Source of the DNA: Anniella stebbinsi
Taxonomy: Eukaryota; Chordata; Lepidosauria; Squamata; Anniellidae
Direction of reading: 5' to 3'
Length of the DNA stretch: 64,000 nt
NCBI GenBank assembly: GCA_029215795.1
Contig: JARDYH010000007.1
Location: 59,822,763-59,886,762 of the forward strand
Shown: in pieces, positions 44,835 through 56,222 of the stretch
Layout: every line of letters starts with the position of its first letter
Numbering within the stretch: position 1 is the first letter of the stretch
The notes under the pieces: generated by a model
The model's database searches: none
Told to the model about the DNA's origin: nothing
Seen by the model: only the letters and a program-made list of their open reading frames with translations
Translations under genes and position numbers: made by a program

Positions 44835-47800
44835 GTAAATCTGGGGGGCGACCCCCGCCTGTGGTTAGCACGACCTGGGCCTGCCATCAGAAATCTTGTC
44901 CCTAAGATTAGAGCAAATGGTGTTTTGCAGCTGGCTTTTAGCTACGTTGCCCTTTCAAGTTTATCTTTGCACCTGTGGGGGCTAGCAACTTAAAACACAC
45001 ACACAGAGCGATGACACGTCGAGGCCACTCTCTGGGTTTTCTACATACAGTCTCGGTGCCACTATGCGTCTCAGTGAGAGCACCTAGAGAGTATTGTGTG
45101 CAGCTCATGTCTCCACGGACGCATGCTGTTCCTCGACTCCCGCGATGTCAGTCCTGCAGAAGCTGTATGGAGGTTGCTTTCCTTCAGCGCAACCGAGGAC
45201 TTTAGGCCCTCGCTTCCTCACACCCGTTGCCGCTGAACGACGTAAACTTTCAAAATTTTCCGCACATCTACACCGCTTCAAGCTTCTGTTTAAATCAAAA
45301 ATGAGCACAATCGGTGTGGTAGATCTCGAGTGACAAGCCTTACGCTACCGTATTCTTGTATAAAACGTGCAGGATTGCGGAACAGGTAAATCTGCATTAA
45401 CAGGTTTGAAAGATCTGGGTCATAGAATATATGTTTTTTTGAGGGGGGGGTAGGCAAAAGGGGACACCTACGTTCATACCAAGAGACAAAGAGAGAGTCA
45501 CACGCAAATGCACTTTTCAAGTTTCCGACTTGGACATTTGTAGTCCCTTTTCTCAGTCGCAAGCAGAGAAAAATCTTTGCCCATTGCAAGCCTCTGCAGT
45601 GGCGTAAAATTACCCAGCTGCTCTGGTTTCCCTGTGCTAGGTGGCCCCCCGGACATAATTCTAAGAGACCACAGCTATGGTTGGCTTAGTTCACGGATCT
45701 TTAGGGGGCCGGACTGCTTTCTCTAGAGATCCAGTGACAATTCGTTTCTCTTTTGACTATAAATGGTAGGGGAAAAAATGGTGAAGGACAGTGACTCATT
45801 CTTTCCTGCCAACGTCTCCCATGTGGAAGTCAGGGGGAGATCTCTGCAGGGTCAGGATCCAGCCCCTGATGCTGCCAGAACAGCGGTTGCTTTTGGGACC
45901 GAGACTCAGCTCCTGCTGCTAGGCTGGATTAACCCTTCCGTGCATGTCCAACTGGCCGGTTGCAGGAAGGCGGGTTTGCCCAACAGGTTCCTGGTTTCTG
46001 GGGTCGCCGAAGCCAACGAAAAGGGGAAACCCCACAAGAACTGCCCCCCCCCCCAAGCCAAGGGCAAAGGGGTAAAAAGGGCTTTGGAGGAGTCCATGGC
46101 GGATGTGGTGCCATTTTCTTCCTCTGTGCTGCATTTGTTGTCTGGAACCCTTAGTTGGATATATATATGTGTATGTATTCCAAAGGAACCAGTCTCTTTG
46201 ATTGGGGCCCTTGGAGCATTCTGGGTAAGTCACGCTCTGCTGCAGCCAAAGAAGAGACCAGCAGCAGCCAGGAATCTGTACACGGCATAAACCCAGCCCC
46301 CAAAGCTGTTCCTTTCTCCTCCCCCCCAGCCCCCACCCCACCACCTCTTCCTTTTTTCTGTGTGCGTGGAGTTTCTGGAAGCAGAAAGAAAAAAAGATGG
46401 GAGGGGGGAATTGCTGGCCGAATAATACCGTTTTTTGGATTGTGCTTTGTTGCCGTGGCAACGTCTTGGAAACCTGACAGGATCTGAGCTCCTGAGCACC
46501 AAATAAGGTAAGTAGGATTTGGGGGGAAGATGCAAGGCGTGAAGCGTCTGCTGGTCTCTTCCCAGCCAGGCTGTCTCTGGAGATGGAGGAGGGGAGGGGG
46601 CAAAGCAGGCCCCGTCTAGGTGCTTCCGTGGGGTGACGGCAGATAGGGCAGGCATGTTAAGGGCCTAGGAAATCTTTGTTTGTTTGTTTGTTTGTTTGGA
46701 AGGGTTCTGCTTCCATAAAAGGAATGGCTTGCCAGGCTGGGAGCTCATTTTCTGCCGTGTGACGCTTCCTGACTCTGCGTTGCTCTTGGGCCTTCGCTCT
46801 TCCGGAGGGAGGAGGGCATAACAGCCCAGAATGCACTGAAGGACGTGGCCAACCTAGGCTGCTTGGTTTGGATCTAGGGAGAGCCCCCCCTTCCCCTCCG
46901 GTCTACAAATGACTATACCTGGGCTCACTTGGCCATCTATATCTCATCCTACGCCATGATGGGAATTTGACCTCCAGTCCGGTGTGGCGAAATGGCAGCC
47001 TTTAACCTCCCCAGAGAGCAGACAGATTGCATGTCTCGTAGTTTCATCTTCTGAGGTAATGCACAAAGGAGAGACTCCAGTGAATTTCCTCCTTCTCCTT
47101 CCTCATCGTCTCAAGAGATGTACCAACTCCTCCCTTCTCCAGGGGTCGGAGCGTAAATTTGAGCCTTCCCTTTTCCTCTTCTGAGGGTCCCGCTTGGGGC
47201 TGCCGCCATGTCATCCCGTCTTGCTACGTCAACCCTGCAAGGCACCCGTTTTTATTTGTTTGCAGCAACATGGGTGTGAGAAATGTAGAGTCCTTTGGTG
47301 TGGCGCCAGCATCCCCTTCCGTTCGCCCGGTCCGATCCGGTGAAGCCTGCTGTCCTCCTCTGGCCTTGAGAGGCCGCAGCCGAGCGTTGTATGAACAGCC
47401 GAGTGAATGACAGTGGGTTGTATATTGTGGCAAATCCCATTCGTTCCTGGAGGAGCGTAGCAAAAGGCTCTGCGCTAGGTTTGCTCACCTGGCTGAAGTG
47501 CGTGTGTGGGCTGGTTTGCACGATCAAATAGTGGAAACGCTGTTACTTGCATGACCGGCTTGAGAGTTTCCTGGAGGCATCTGGTTGTCCACGGTGGAAA
47601 GCAAGTGCGATTCTGGAAAGATAGACCTCTGGCCTGTTCTAGCAGGACTTCTCTTTTATGGGACCAGCTGGGGGTAGGGGCGGTATGAACACGCCTCCTG
47701 ACTTTGGCTCCACTCGGCTGTGCGATTCTGTTGACCGCAGAATTACAGTTCTTTGGCGGCATCTTTAGGTGCTTTTGTTTGCGATCTGCAGGTCCAGAAT

Positions 47801-48766
47801 TCAGCATCTTGTGTGTGTGCGTTGTGTGTTTAAATGGAAGCTTGAGATTCTCAAGTTTCTAGCCATCAGGGTTGCAGAGATGGGTATGAAAGAGTTTGGC
47901 CGTCGGGGCAGGTGGAAACTCTCGAGCCAGCGGGGAGACGGCATAGGAGTTTGCGACTTCACAGAAGCAGAAAAAATTTGCGTAATTTATGTGGGTCTCG
48001 TGATTTAGCTCTTTGCCATGCAGGTTGGGCGTTATCGTGGCGCAGGAAATCGTTGTTCAGCAGATTTTAGGAAGGGCCCTCGGTGCAAAACAGCGCGATC
48101 ATTAACTGCATGAAAATGTTTTCCACGACTTCCCGTCAGGAAGCGTGGTGGCCTGACCCTTGCTAGCGTAAGGAAGGCCACTGCTCCCTTTTGGGTTATG
48201 GGGAACTGAGATCTTTTTCCTGCCGGTTAATTTGGTGCCCCTGAGCTTGGAAATTCCGGAGAGCCACGTGGCTTTCCAGATTCTAACCAGGCCCTGCAGG
48301 CATACAGTGCCGGCAACGTTTTACTGCTGCAAATGTGATGCGGCTTGTCAGGAGGACAGGGGAAAGAGTGGAGAGGAAGAGATTGCCAGGGGGAAGGAGG
48401 GAGGGAGGAGGGCCTCTTTGAAATGGCTTCTGTTGCATTTGGCTTCTTTTCAGCGCTCTACTGCGTGCCAGAAAATGAGGCTTTTGAGTGGGCGGGGGAG
48501 GATAAGGGGGGTGGAAGAGAAAATTTACCCGTGAGTCAATAGCAAATAAAGCTTAGCTTTCAGAATGGGTCCGCTCCTTCAGTCATCCTCACGGCTTTCC
48601 ATTTGTGATGGCTTCTGAACACGTGATACCAAACCCAAATGAAAAGGTGTGTGTGTGTGTTTTTAAATAAAAGAGTAGCATTAAAGTAGTATCCACAGAG
48701 ATTGGTGCCTAAAAACTAACCTAGCACTTATTTTGTTGGCATCCCTGGGGAGAGCATGCCACTATC

Positions 48767-49150
48767 ATGGAGCCACCACCGAGAAGGTCCTGCTTCAGTC
48801 ACTACCTGCCTGACCTCACAAAATGCAAGCGCAGAGAAGAGCTTTTGATACAGATCATAGAGCACAGGTATTATGGAAGCAGGCAACCCTCCAGCATCCT
48901 GACCCTAAGCAATATAGGGCTTTATAGATTAAAACACACACACACAGCACCTCCTAGAATTGTGCCTGAAACAAATTGGAAGCCACTAAACATTTTTAAA
49001 AAAATAAATAAATCAGAATATATGTTCTGTGAGGACAGTTCCAGCCAACATTCTGGCTCCCATATTCATACTAAGTTTCCAGATAGTCTCCAAGGGCTGC
49101 TCCATGTACAGCATGTTGCAGTAGTCAAGTCTGGATATTAGCCTGGCCGC
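48767..49150 (-). mobile_element. Divergent L2 LINE remnant
   Basis: 'aagcaatatagggctttata', 'aaattggaagccactaaaca' and 'cagcatgttgcagtagtcaa' are the L2 C-terminal coding region in antisense, heavily mutated. Confidence 0.6.
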
Positions 49151-49699
49151 AGTTATCCATGCTTTGGTATCTGTGACTGGAGGGAGCATGCATGCACCAG
49201 GTGTTGTTGTCTACCTAATTTTGAACCTTGCCCATCCAGTGAGCATGTTTGACTTCTCTTGCTTCGGTACTAGATACCTTGATATACTGGCTGTTCTGCT
49301 GTTTGGGAGGTTTAGGTGCTATGGAATGGAGAGTTCTTCAGGATGAAGCGTTGACGTTCAAAGTACAAAACAAGGCTGCCTTAAAGGCAGGAAATCTTAC
49401 TATCATCATTGCTTTCGCCTTCCTAAGTCACTACTGGCTTTCAAGGCCATGCTTCTTGTAATTATCTTATCTCTCCCCCACCTCCCCAAATGGCCTACTA
49501 GTAACATTTCGCCTTTATTTTGGGGCTCAGTTGTTCGTCCAGCATCCATACCTACTCGCGCAACATTGCAAGGCTCTTTGTAGAGTTTGGTGCACTGAGT
49601 AGCTCCACGTTGAAAATGAAATAAAAGTTTCTAGCTGTCTTGCTTACAGAAAGAACCTTTTGATCTTTGTTGCCTTACCTTTTGCAACTGGGATAAATG

Positions 49700-49970
49700 G
49701 GCTGTTCTCACGACACCATAGCCCACCATGGGTTATTTAACCCACAGTGACGCTGCAGTGGGTGTGCAGCCACCATTTTGAATATGCAACATCCGCTCTG
49801 TGATTGCCATATCATGCGAACCAGCGAGCGTGGGTTATGCGAGAGTTAATCAACCTTCCCATAACCAATGGTCTGTTTTAGGGCTATGTGAGGGTTTGCC
49901 CTTGCATAACCCATATTCTCTGGGTTCGCACGGCACAACAGTCATTGTGTCATCCGAACCTGGTCTGTAT
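49700..49970. mobile_element. MITE related to 43085-43270, degraded
   Basis: 'gccaccattttgaatatgca', 'gcgaaccagcgagcgtgggt', 'tatgcgagagttaatcaacc' and 'cgtgtcatccgaacctgg'-like right end follow the order of the copy at 43085. The central palindrome has decayed. Confidence 0.55.
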
Positions 49971-50380
49971 CTCTGATAAGGACCTGCAGAAGTGGGACTC
50001 CGCATAGAGGGTGGAGTGGATTTATATTACTCATCCCTGAAGAGCGACAGGCCCGATGCTTCTGGAAGAGGTCCGGGCGCTCTGCTCCTAAGTTTACCTT
50101 TTGTTCTGCTTTTTCGCTTTTGACTCCTGCCCTTTGGGGCAGACTATTAAAAGCTCTTCCATTCTCCTTTGAAAGCTCAACACTTGGCCCCCTTTACCTA
50201 CGGGAAGTCTTTCGTTAGCCATTCCCTGGTGTGGAAGCCTTTATATTTGGCAGCTTCACAAAATCTATAAATAAGTTCTTTGTATACACATGTTATATGG
50301 CCTCTGGGATTGGGGTGGGGAGATGTGTCATACTAGATCCAGAATGTGAAAGTCATGTAAGGGAGGAAAAAGAATGTGAT

Positions 50381-50382
<2 letters not shown>

Positions 50383-50423
<41 letters not shown>
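50383..50423. repeat. (AT)n microsatellite
   Basis: About 20 AT units. Confidence 0.95.
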
Positions 50424-50426
<3 letters not shown>

Positions 50427-50479
50427 CTCCTTCTATTCCCCCAGCAAGCCGTTGAGGGGAATCCCCCGATTCTGTCCAT

Positions 50480-50760
50480 AGCAATATTTTATTTTATTGT
50501 TTGAAAACGTCTGTATCCCCTTTCCAGGACAAAACTGCTTGTGGCAGTTTACAGTAATAAACACACACATTGAAACCAATAAAAGCCATATAAAATTATA
50601 ACAGAATCCATGTCAACTGTGGGAGCAGATAGCCAAGGTCGTAAAAAGCTGGGGCAGAATACTTAGGGTTGCAAGAAGAGGGTTAGAAGCAGCGCAAGCG
50701 AAGATGCTGAATCTTGGGGCTCCAGCGGAACGAGATGGTTTCTAACAACGGGGCCTAAAA
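50480..50760 (-). mobile_element. LINE 3' fragment (L2-like), weak
   Basis: 'ttattttattgtttgaaaac' and 'cttgtggcagtttacagtaa' resemble an L2 3' end in antisense. Limits uncertain. Confidence 0.4.
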
Positions 50761-51153
50761 ATTGTCACGAGAAGATGGAGGTGATTCTACCATAGTGACC
50801 CAACCCCAGAGGTCTTCCCTACTCCGTGAAGCTAGTTTTAATTTCCCGACCGAATGGGTCACAGGGCACAGCCTCCATCTTAAAGCAGACTTCTGAGGAG
50901 GCGCTCTTGTATATACGCTGGACCCTGACTGTGCAACTATAACCAGCCCTGAATTTGTGAGGTAGGGCAGCGTGCACCACCGATTTTGCCTTTGCCCTGA
51001 TGCTACGTTTCCTGAAATGGCTGAGCGACCCATGCACATAGAGCTACACGCCACCCGTTCATACCGCTCTGCTGTTTTAATGCAGGCTGTAATGTTGGTA
51101 ATGTTGTGTGTTTCCCTGCCTTAGCTCTGTGTCTTTGGCCGCCAGGGAAAAGC

Positions 51154-51345
51154 GACGACAGTGTGGAGGGTTGGACTGGGAGTCGGGAGATCCGGGTTCT
51201 GGTCCCCACTCGGCCATGGAAGCTCACTGGGTGACTTTGGCCAATAACAGGCTCTCAGCCCAACCTACCTCGCAGGGATGTTGTCGTGAGGATACGGGGA
51301 GGATTATGTACGCCGCCGGTATAAATGCGATAAAGAAATGAATAA
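51154..51345 (+). mobile_element. tRNA-derived SINE (Sauria type)
   Basis: 'gttggactgggagtcgggag', 'ttctggtccccactcggcca', 'cactgggtgactttggccaa', 'cctacctcgcagggatgttg' and tail 'ccgccggtataaatgcgata'. It lies about 170 bp before exon C. Confidence 0.88.
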
Positions 51346-51518
51346 AATCACAACGTGGGTTGGTGCGGCCAAATGTGACAGGGCTGCCATTTTTGACAGC
51401 AGCCGCGTGCAGAGGGAGAGAGAGACGCTGATCGGCGTCACATTCACCTCAGTAGTTGCGAGTCGCAAACCTTAGCCGTGAAACCGTGCGTCACTGGACA
51501 GCTTGTGTTTCCCTGCAG

Positions 51519-51729
51519 GAACCCGGGCCAGCAAAGATGGCCGTGACCAGCAGTAACATCCCCAGCGCAGAGAAGGTGCCGACCACCAAGTCCACGCTCT
51601 GGCAGGAAGAAATGAGGGGCAAAGACCAACCTGATGGGAACGGGGGCATGAGCCCGGCCCCCAGCCCTGTGCAAGGCCAGGCCCCCTCGGCCTGCTCCCT
51701 CAAAGAACCGACGCTGGACAGCAAAGAAG
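51519..51729 (+). CDS. MPRIP: MPRIP internal coding exon C: Ser/Pro-rich inter-PH linker
   Basis: This 211-nt exon begins EPGPAKMAVTSSNIPSAEKV, continues PTTKSTLWQEEMRGKDQPDG, and ends with LDSKE plus one base (G) of the next codon. The PSAEKVPTTKSTLWQEEM block is characteristic of MPRIP. Mammalian proteins have a longer poly-serine run before IPSAEKVP, and here it is only SSN, so the run is contracted. The rest is low-complexity Ser/Pro/Gln sequence (SPAPSPVQGQAPSA), expected to be disordered cytosolic linker between the two PH domains. The acceptor is ttccctgcag at 51518 and the donor is GTGAGG at 51730. It starts in phase 0 and ends in phase 1, compatible with exons B and D. Intron length from exon B is 6684 bp. 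Confidence 0.95.
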
Positions 51730-52726
51730 GTGAGGGCCGAACCCCGAGCCGTAGAGGATGTTACCAGTGCAGCAGGCTTGGGGTTGTCCGCTGGCGATGG
51801 GGCAGGCTAAATTAGCACCCCTCATTTCTGACCAGCAGATCCTTTATCCCTACAGTTTGAAGAGTGTCTGCATAAAGCAGGGGTCGGCAACACCACATGG
51901 TCTGGTGGCCAGTTCCTTCCCTGACCCGCCATCAGCCACGGTTCCCCACCAAGGTGTCGCAAAAATAAATAAATCGTGGAGCTGGAAAAAAACAAAACGT
52001 GTCCATTTTCCTCAGCCTCTGTGGTGGCTTTGCCGCGCCATTTCAGTGGCAAACGGCAACGTTTTCTCCCTCTTTGAAAAAAACAAGAAGGGGGAAATTG
52101 GAAGGAGGCCCTGGCGGGGGTGGGGGACTGCCCTGGGGGGTGGCAGCGGCCGCATGCATCTGTTGCCCACCCCTGCTATGAGGAATGGGGTCGCCGGGGA
52201 AGCTGAACCAAGGAGCCTTCCCCCTCCATTTATTTTGCTGCTGCCAAGGGTTGGGTAATGTCCAGAGATAAGCTGGGATGGCCCTCTTTTTTGAAGAAGT
52301 GGATGTTGACTTCTCAGTGACCCCGTTCCCATATGTTATGGCTGGGGCCGTATTGGAGCATAGTGAGATAAAACGCAGCGCTGGCGAGAACGGCGTCAGG
52401 AGAGCGGCTTTGTGGAGCTGCGGGGACGGGTTTGAGTCAGTTCGGGTGCGTCGCGAGGACGGGACGGCGTTCCTCATGACCTTGCAGGACTGTTGGGGGT
52501 GGTGTGTGAAGGAGGCACCCGTCCATTGTTGAGAATTTTGGGAGACCTCGCAAGGCGGCTCTGCATTTTCTGCCCAGAGGGATCTGTGAGCTGCCTGTGC
52601 GCATCCCAGGTTCCCTGTTGGTGGGCACTGTGCCCGTCTCTGTTGGGGGCATGGAAGCCGGAGAAGAAGGGGGCAGCATTTGTTCCCATTGCAAGGTCGC
52701 CCCAACTCATCACTTTCCCATGGGAG

Positions 52727-53072
52727 TTGCTGGATCAGACCAAGGGTCCATCTAGTCCAGCGCTCTGTTCACACGGGTCAACCAGAGACCAACAAAGCAG
52801 GACATGGGTGCAACAGCACCCTCCCACCCATGTTCCCCAGCCATTGGTGTACATAGGCTTACTGCCTCGGATACTGGAGGTAGCACATAGCCATCAGGAC
52901 TAGCAGCCCTGGATAGCCTTCTGCAGGAATTCATCCAACCCCCTTTTACAGCCATCCAAATTGGTGGCCATCACGACATCTTGTGGTAGCGAATTCTATC
53001 ATTTAACTATGCGCTCTGTGAAGAAGTCCTTCCTTTTATTTGCCCTGAGTCTTTGGGCTTTCCGAGAGACTC
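52727..53072 (-). mobile_element. CR1 LINE 3' end
   Basis: 'gctggatcagaccaagggtc', 'aacaaagcaggacatgggtg', 'actggaggtagcacatagcc' and 'ctctgtgaagaagtccttcc' in antisense, reaching the ORF2 terminal remnant. Confidence 0.88.
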
Positions 53073-53972
53073 TTTTTGCAGAGTGCTACGTCAGGGTGAA
53101 CAGAAGCTAGATTTCTGGGTGACTTGTGGGAGGTGGGCCAGGATTTCCAGCTCCCGGTAGTTTAACAACAGTAGCGTCAAAACGTCTCCCTTCCACTCCC
53201 ACCCCCCTTTGCACACCCTAAATTAAACTGCAGAAAGAAAGGTTGGATCGACCAGGAGTGGATTTTTCCTGTGTACGCAAAAACAATTCCGTTCTGGGAT
53301 TTAAAAACAAATTCCTGGGATCAAGCGCGTTCTGGTAAAAACAGAAAGTAGCCCTGGCGGTCCTGCAGTCTGTCCACCGCATGCTGCATGAGGCATTGCC
53401 CCAAGGAGGGATTTATTTGAAATGCATCTGGGCCTCGACAGTCATAATTCGCGCACCTTGCGCTCTCTCCCGTTGGTCACCAGTTATTTAGGAGCTGCTT
53501 GGGAAAGGAGGGGTTTTGTTGCCCAGCTTGAGGAGCTGGGCCTCTTTCCAACCCTCCCCGCCCCTCTCCCGGACACAAGGGAAGTTGATGGGTTTTGTGA
53601 TTAGGAAATGTGTTCTTGGCTCGCCAAGGACCTGGGATCCTTCCCTTTGGTATGTGCAGGTACGATTCGTGGCGAGGCGCCTTCCTCCAGGCCGTAACAA
53701 AGCAGCCACTGTTCTTGACTGCTGCGTGCATCTCTCCCGCTGCTCGGGACTCTGGCTCTCTGGAGACGGCAGCATGGGCTTGTCGGTGCCTGAACGTTTC
53801 TCTTCTAGGCCCCTTTCTTATTCTGTTGCCGCCTGCCGTGAGTGACAGCCGCAACCAGAATGCTTGTGAAAAGGTACAGGCAGCAGGCTGGCCTAAAGGG
53901 AGGACTCCAGCCCCTTCTGCGTGAATTTGGCTTACGCGGACTCGGATTCTCGGTCCATCTAGCCTCGTCCAT

Positions 53973-54142
53973 GGAGGCTGGTGTCTTCGCTGTCAGTGGG
54001 GCTGTGAATCCGCTCCAGGTTCTGGTCAGAACTCTGGCGGGTTGGATTGCTGCTTTAGACGACCTCCAATAGCTCCTTTTGAGCTTGGACTGAAACCCGA
54101 AGCGGATTGACCTCCCCACTGACATCGGAGCCACCAGCCTCC
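53973..54142. mobile_element. Highly palindromic MITE, second copy of the 39275 family
   Basis: Left 'ggaggctggtgtcttcgctg' and 'gtgaatccgctccaggttct'. Right 'ctgaaacccgaagcggattg' and 'gacatcggagccaccagcct'. It abuts the L2 remnant that follows. Confidence 0.72.
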
Positions 54143-54149
54143 ATTGGGC

Positions 54150-54578
54150 TCAAGGCTGCCTGCTCTAGAGTAGTACAATACCTGACAGAACGCCTCTCCC
54201 GACACGAACCTACCCGTGCACTACGATCAACATCCAAGGTCCTCCTCCGAGTGCCTACTCCGAGGGAAGCTTGGAGGATGGCAACAAGGGAGAGGGCCTT
54301 TTCAGTGGTGACCCCCCAACTCTGGAACCATCGCCTGGCGCCAACATTGTCATCTTTTCGGCGCCGGGTCAAGACTTTTCTCCCAGGCATTTAACGGCAT
54401 ACGTTGAGCTTTTTTAACTGACCCCTGGATAGTTTTAAATGCTATGTAGTTTTAAGGCTTTTATGGTTTTTATTTTTTGTATATTGGTTTTTAAATGTTC
54501 AGTGTTTTTAATTTTTTGTAAACCGCCCAGAAAGCTTCGGCTATGGGGCGGTATGTAAATGTAATAAAGAAATAAATG
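54150..54578 (+). mobile_element. L2 LINE 3' end with ORF2 C-terminal remnant
   Basis: The frame YLTERLSRHEPTRALRSTSK continues with TRERAFSVVTPQLWNHRLAP and FRRRVKTFLPGI then stop, followed by the UTR and the tail 'tggggcggtatgtaaatgta'. 5'-truncated. Confidence 0.9.
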
Positions 54579-54829
54579 CAAGCAACTCCGCGAGGTCTCA
54601 GCCAGGGGTTTCTTCACTGCACCTGCTGTGGATTCCCCTTGGGACCTGTGCTCTATGGCTGAGCCGCATCCCCTGCCCCCGCTTTGATCTCGTCCCCCCC
54701 CCCCCACCACCACCTTGGAAATATTCCTCTGGCTTTATTCCCCTCCTCCAGCAAGGCGCTTTTCTTGTAACCAAAGGAGAGATCAGCAGCCGCTCATTCC
54801 ATTGCATTCAGGGATATCATTTAGGTGGT

Positions 54830-54881
54830 GGTTAAGCTCTCTGGGCGGTTTCGGCTATGGGGCGGTATATAAATGCAATAA

Positions 54882-54921
<40 letters not shown>
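54830..54921 (+). mobile_element. L2 3' tail with (AAT)n
   Basis: 'gctctctgggcggtttcggc' and 'tggggcggtatataaatgca' followed by an (AAT)n run to about 54921. Confidence 0.75.
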
Positions 54922-54922
<1 letters not shown>

Positions 54923-55236
54923 GCCTCCCCCACTCCATCCATTTAGAATTCACCCTGCTTCTGGCTGCAGCCTTCACAATTGAACCAGTCAGTTAATTGT
55001 CAGATTTTAATAGATACAGGGTGCTATCCTATGAATGTTTAGGCAGAAAAAGAATCCTACAACTCCAAGCACTCCCCAGCCAGCCATTAAAGGTTTTTAT
55101 TTTAATGTTACTGCTGCTCTTGATGTGTGTTTTGGCTCTGATTGTTCATTTGCAACGCTGTTCGTTCAGCAGAAAAGTTGGAATATAAATGATCCAATAA
55201 GCCAATAGTTCTCCCCCGCCCCCGCAATATGCCACC

Positions 55237-56136
55237 TAGAGATGTAAAATTTCTGGAGATTTTGAAGCCATGGAAAAAACACCCGTTTTTTTTCCTGAGT
55301 TTCTTCGGAAAAACGAAATTGTTCAGAAAAACTGAAAAATGCAATATTAGCACATTTTACAGATTGAAAGTCACTTTGTTACTTTAGGAACATAAAATGT
55401 AGTTATGTACAAGTTAGTTTGGCATAAAATTATCACATTTGGTATATTAAAAGTATAGTGTATTCAAGCAATTGTATTTACTTTTTTTAAAAAAAACAAA
55501 TGGAGCTACAAGCTCCAGAACCGTAAGGAACCTCTTTGATTTTGCCAGTTTATGAGGAGCAGGCAAAATAATAATAATAATAATAATAATAATGAAAAAA
55601 AACCCAGAAGAAACCATCAACATTAGTAACAACGAAAATTATTTATGTCTCCGCTAGTCCTCCACAGTGTCAAGCAGACATAAAGCACCCATTCCCATAA
55701 AAAGAACTGAGAACAAAGGGGGACCAAGATTCAATGAATATGCATGAAATTTAATCAGACTCATTTTCTGAGCTATAGCTGTCAGTATCAGTTCGTCTCT
55801 ACTTCAACGGCAGTGCCCCCTATAGGCAGAAATGCATCTTGCTCTTGTATTTGAGAGCTGTAGTCTCAGTTTGCAACCTACAACTTGCTTGTCCTTGGTG
55901 CACAGAAATTGTAATAATCTGATACTGTACATAGTTTTTAGAAATCTTTTAGAGAAGTCAATATATAGACACCTTGTCTTAAACATTTTATGTATCGTGC
56001 TAAAATAAAAACATTCCATCATCTGTTTTTTCTTCGTTTTTTTCAAGTTTTTCCATTTTTCGGGAAAAAACCAAAAAAGGCTTCGGAACCCCCAGAACCC
56101 CCCCCCCCCAGTTTTTTGCAGGCCGTCACATTTCTA
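55237..56136. mobile_element. 900-bp hAT-like non-autonomous element with exact 8-bp duplication
   Basis: The left end TAGAGATGT and right end ACATTTCTA (reverse complement TAGAAATGT) are short inverted repeats. Exact ATGCCACC copies flank it at 55229-55236 and 56137-56144. The interior is AT-rich and includes an (AAT)n tract near 55570. No transposase frame. The right edge is only 86 bp from the first base of MPRIP exon D. Confidence 0.78.
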
Positions 56137-56189
56137 ATGCCACCCCAAGCTTTCCAGGAGGTGGTCTGGGTAATACAGCTGTCTCTGGT

Positions 56190-56203
56190 CCCCCCCCCCC
56201 CCC
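56190..56203 (+). promoter_or_regulatory. C-rich polypyrimidine tract of exon D acceptor
   Basis: Fourteen C residues followed by ttgcctccttgtcctacag. This is the splice-acceptor tract of exon D, unusually C-rich rather than U-rich. Confidence 0.6.
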
Positions 56204-56222
56204 TTGCCTCCTTGTCCTACAG

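Larger units (their letters stand above)
44835..51518 (+). other. MPRIP: MPRIP intron between exons B and C
   Basis: GTAAAT...GCAG intron of 6684 bp. It holds a minus-strand L2 remnant (about 48.77-49.15 kb), a MITE near 49.7-50.0 kb, an (AT)n tract, an L2 3' fragment and a tRNA-derived SINE at 51154-51345. The section 45000-48700 is relatively repeat-poor. It contains a 175-codon open frame (45763-46290) with no recognisable domain, judged to be chance. Confidence 0.85.
51730..56222 (+). other. MPRIP: MPRIP intron between exons C and D
   Basis: GTGAGG...ACAG intron of 4493 bp. It contains a minus-strand CR1 3' portion (52727-53072), a palindromic MITE next to a plus-strand L2 remnant (53973-54578), an L2 tail with an (AAT)n tract, and a 900-bp hAT-like element that ends 86 bp before the acceptor. 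Confidence 0.85.

Noticed and set aside
45763..46290. 175-codon open frame in the intron between exons B and C
   Set aside because: No recognisable domain, composition like surrounding intron, no supporting splice phase. Overlapping long frames on the other strand are equally open, which fits chance in GC-rich sequence.
52043..52705. 220-codon open frame on the minus strand
   Set aside because: Proline/glutamine-rich translation of GC-rich intron with no known motif and homopolymer-driven openness.
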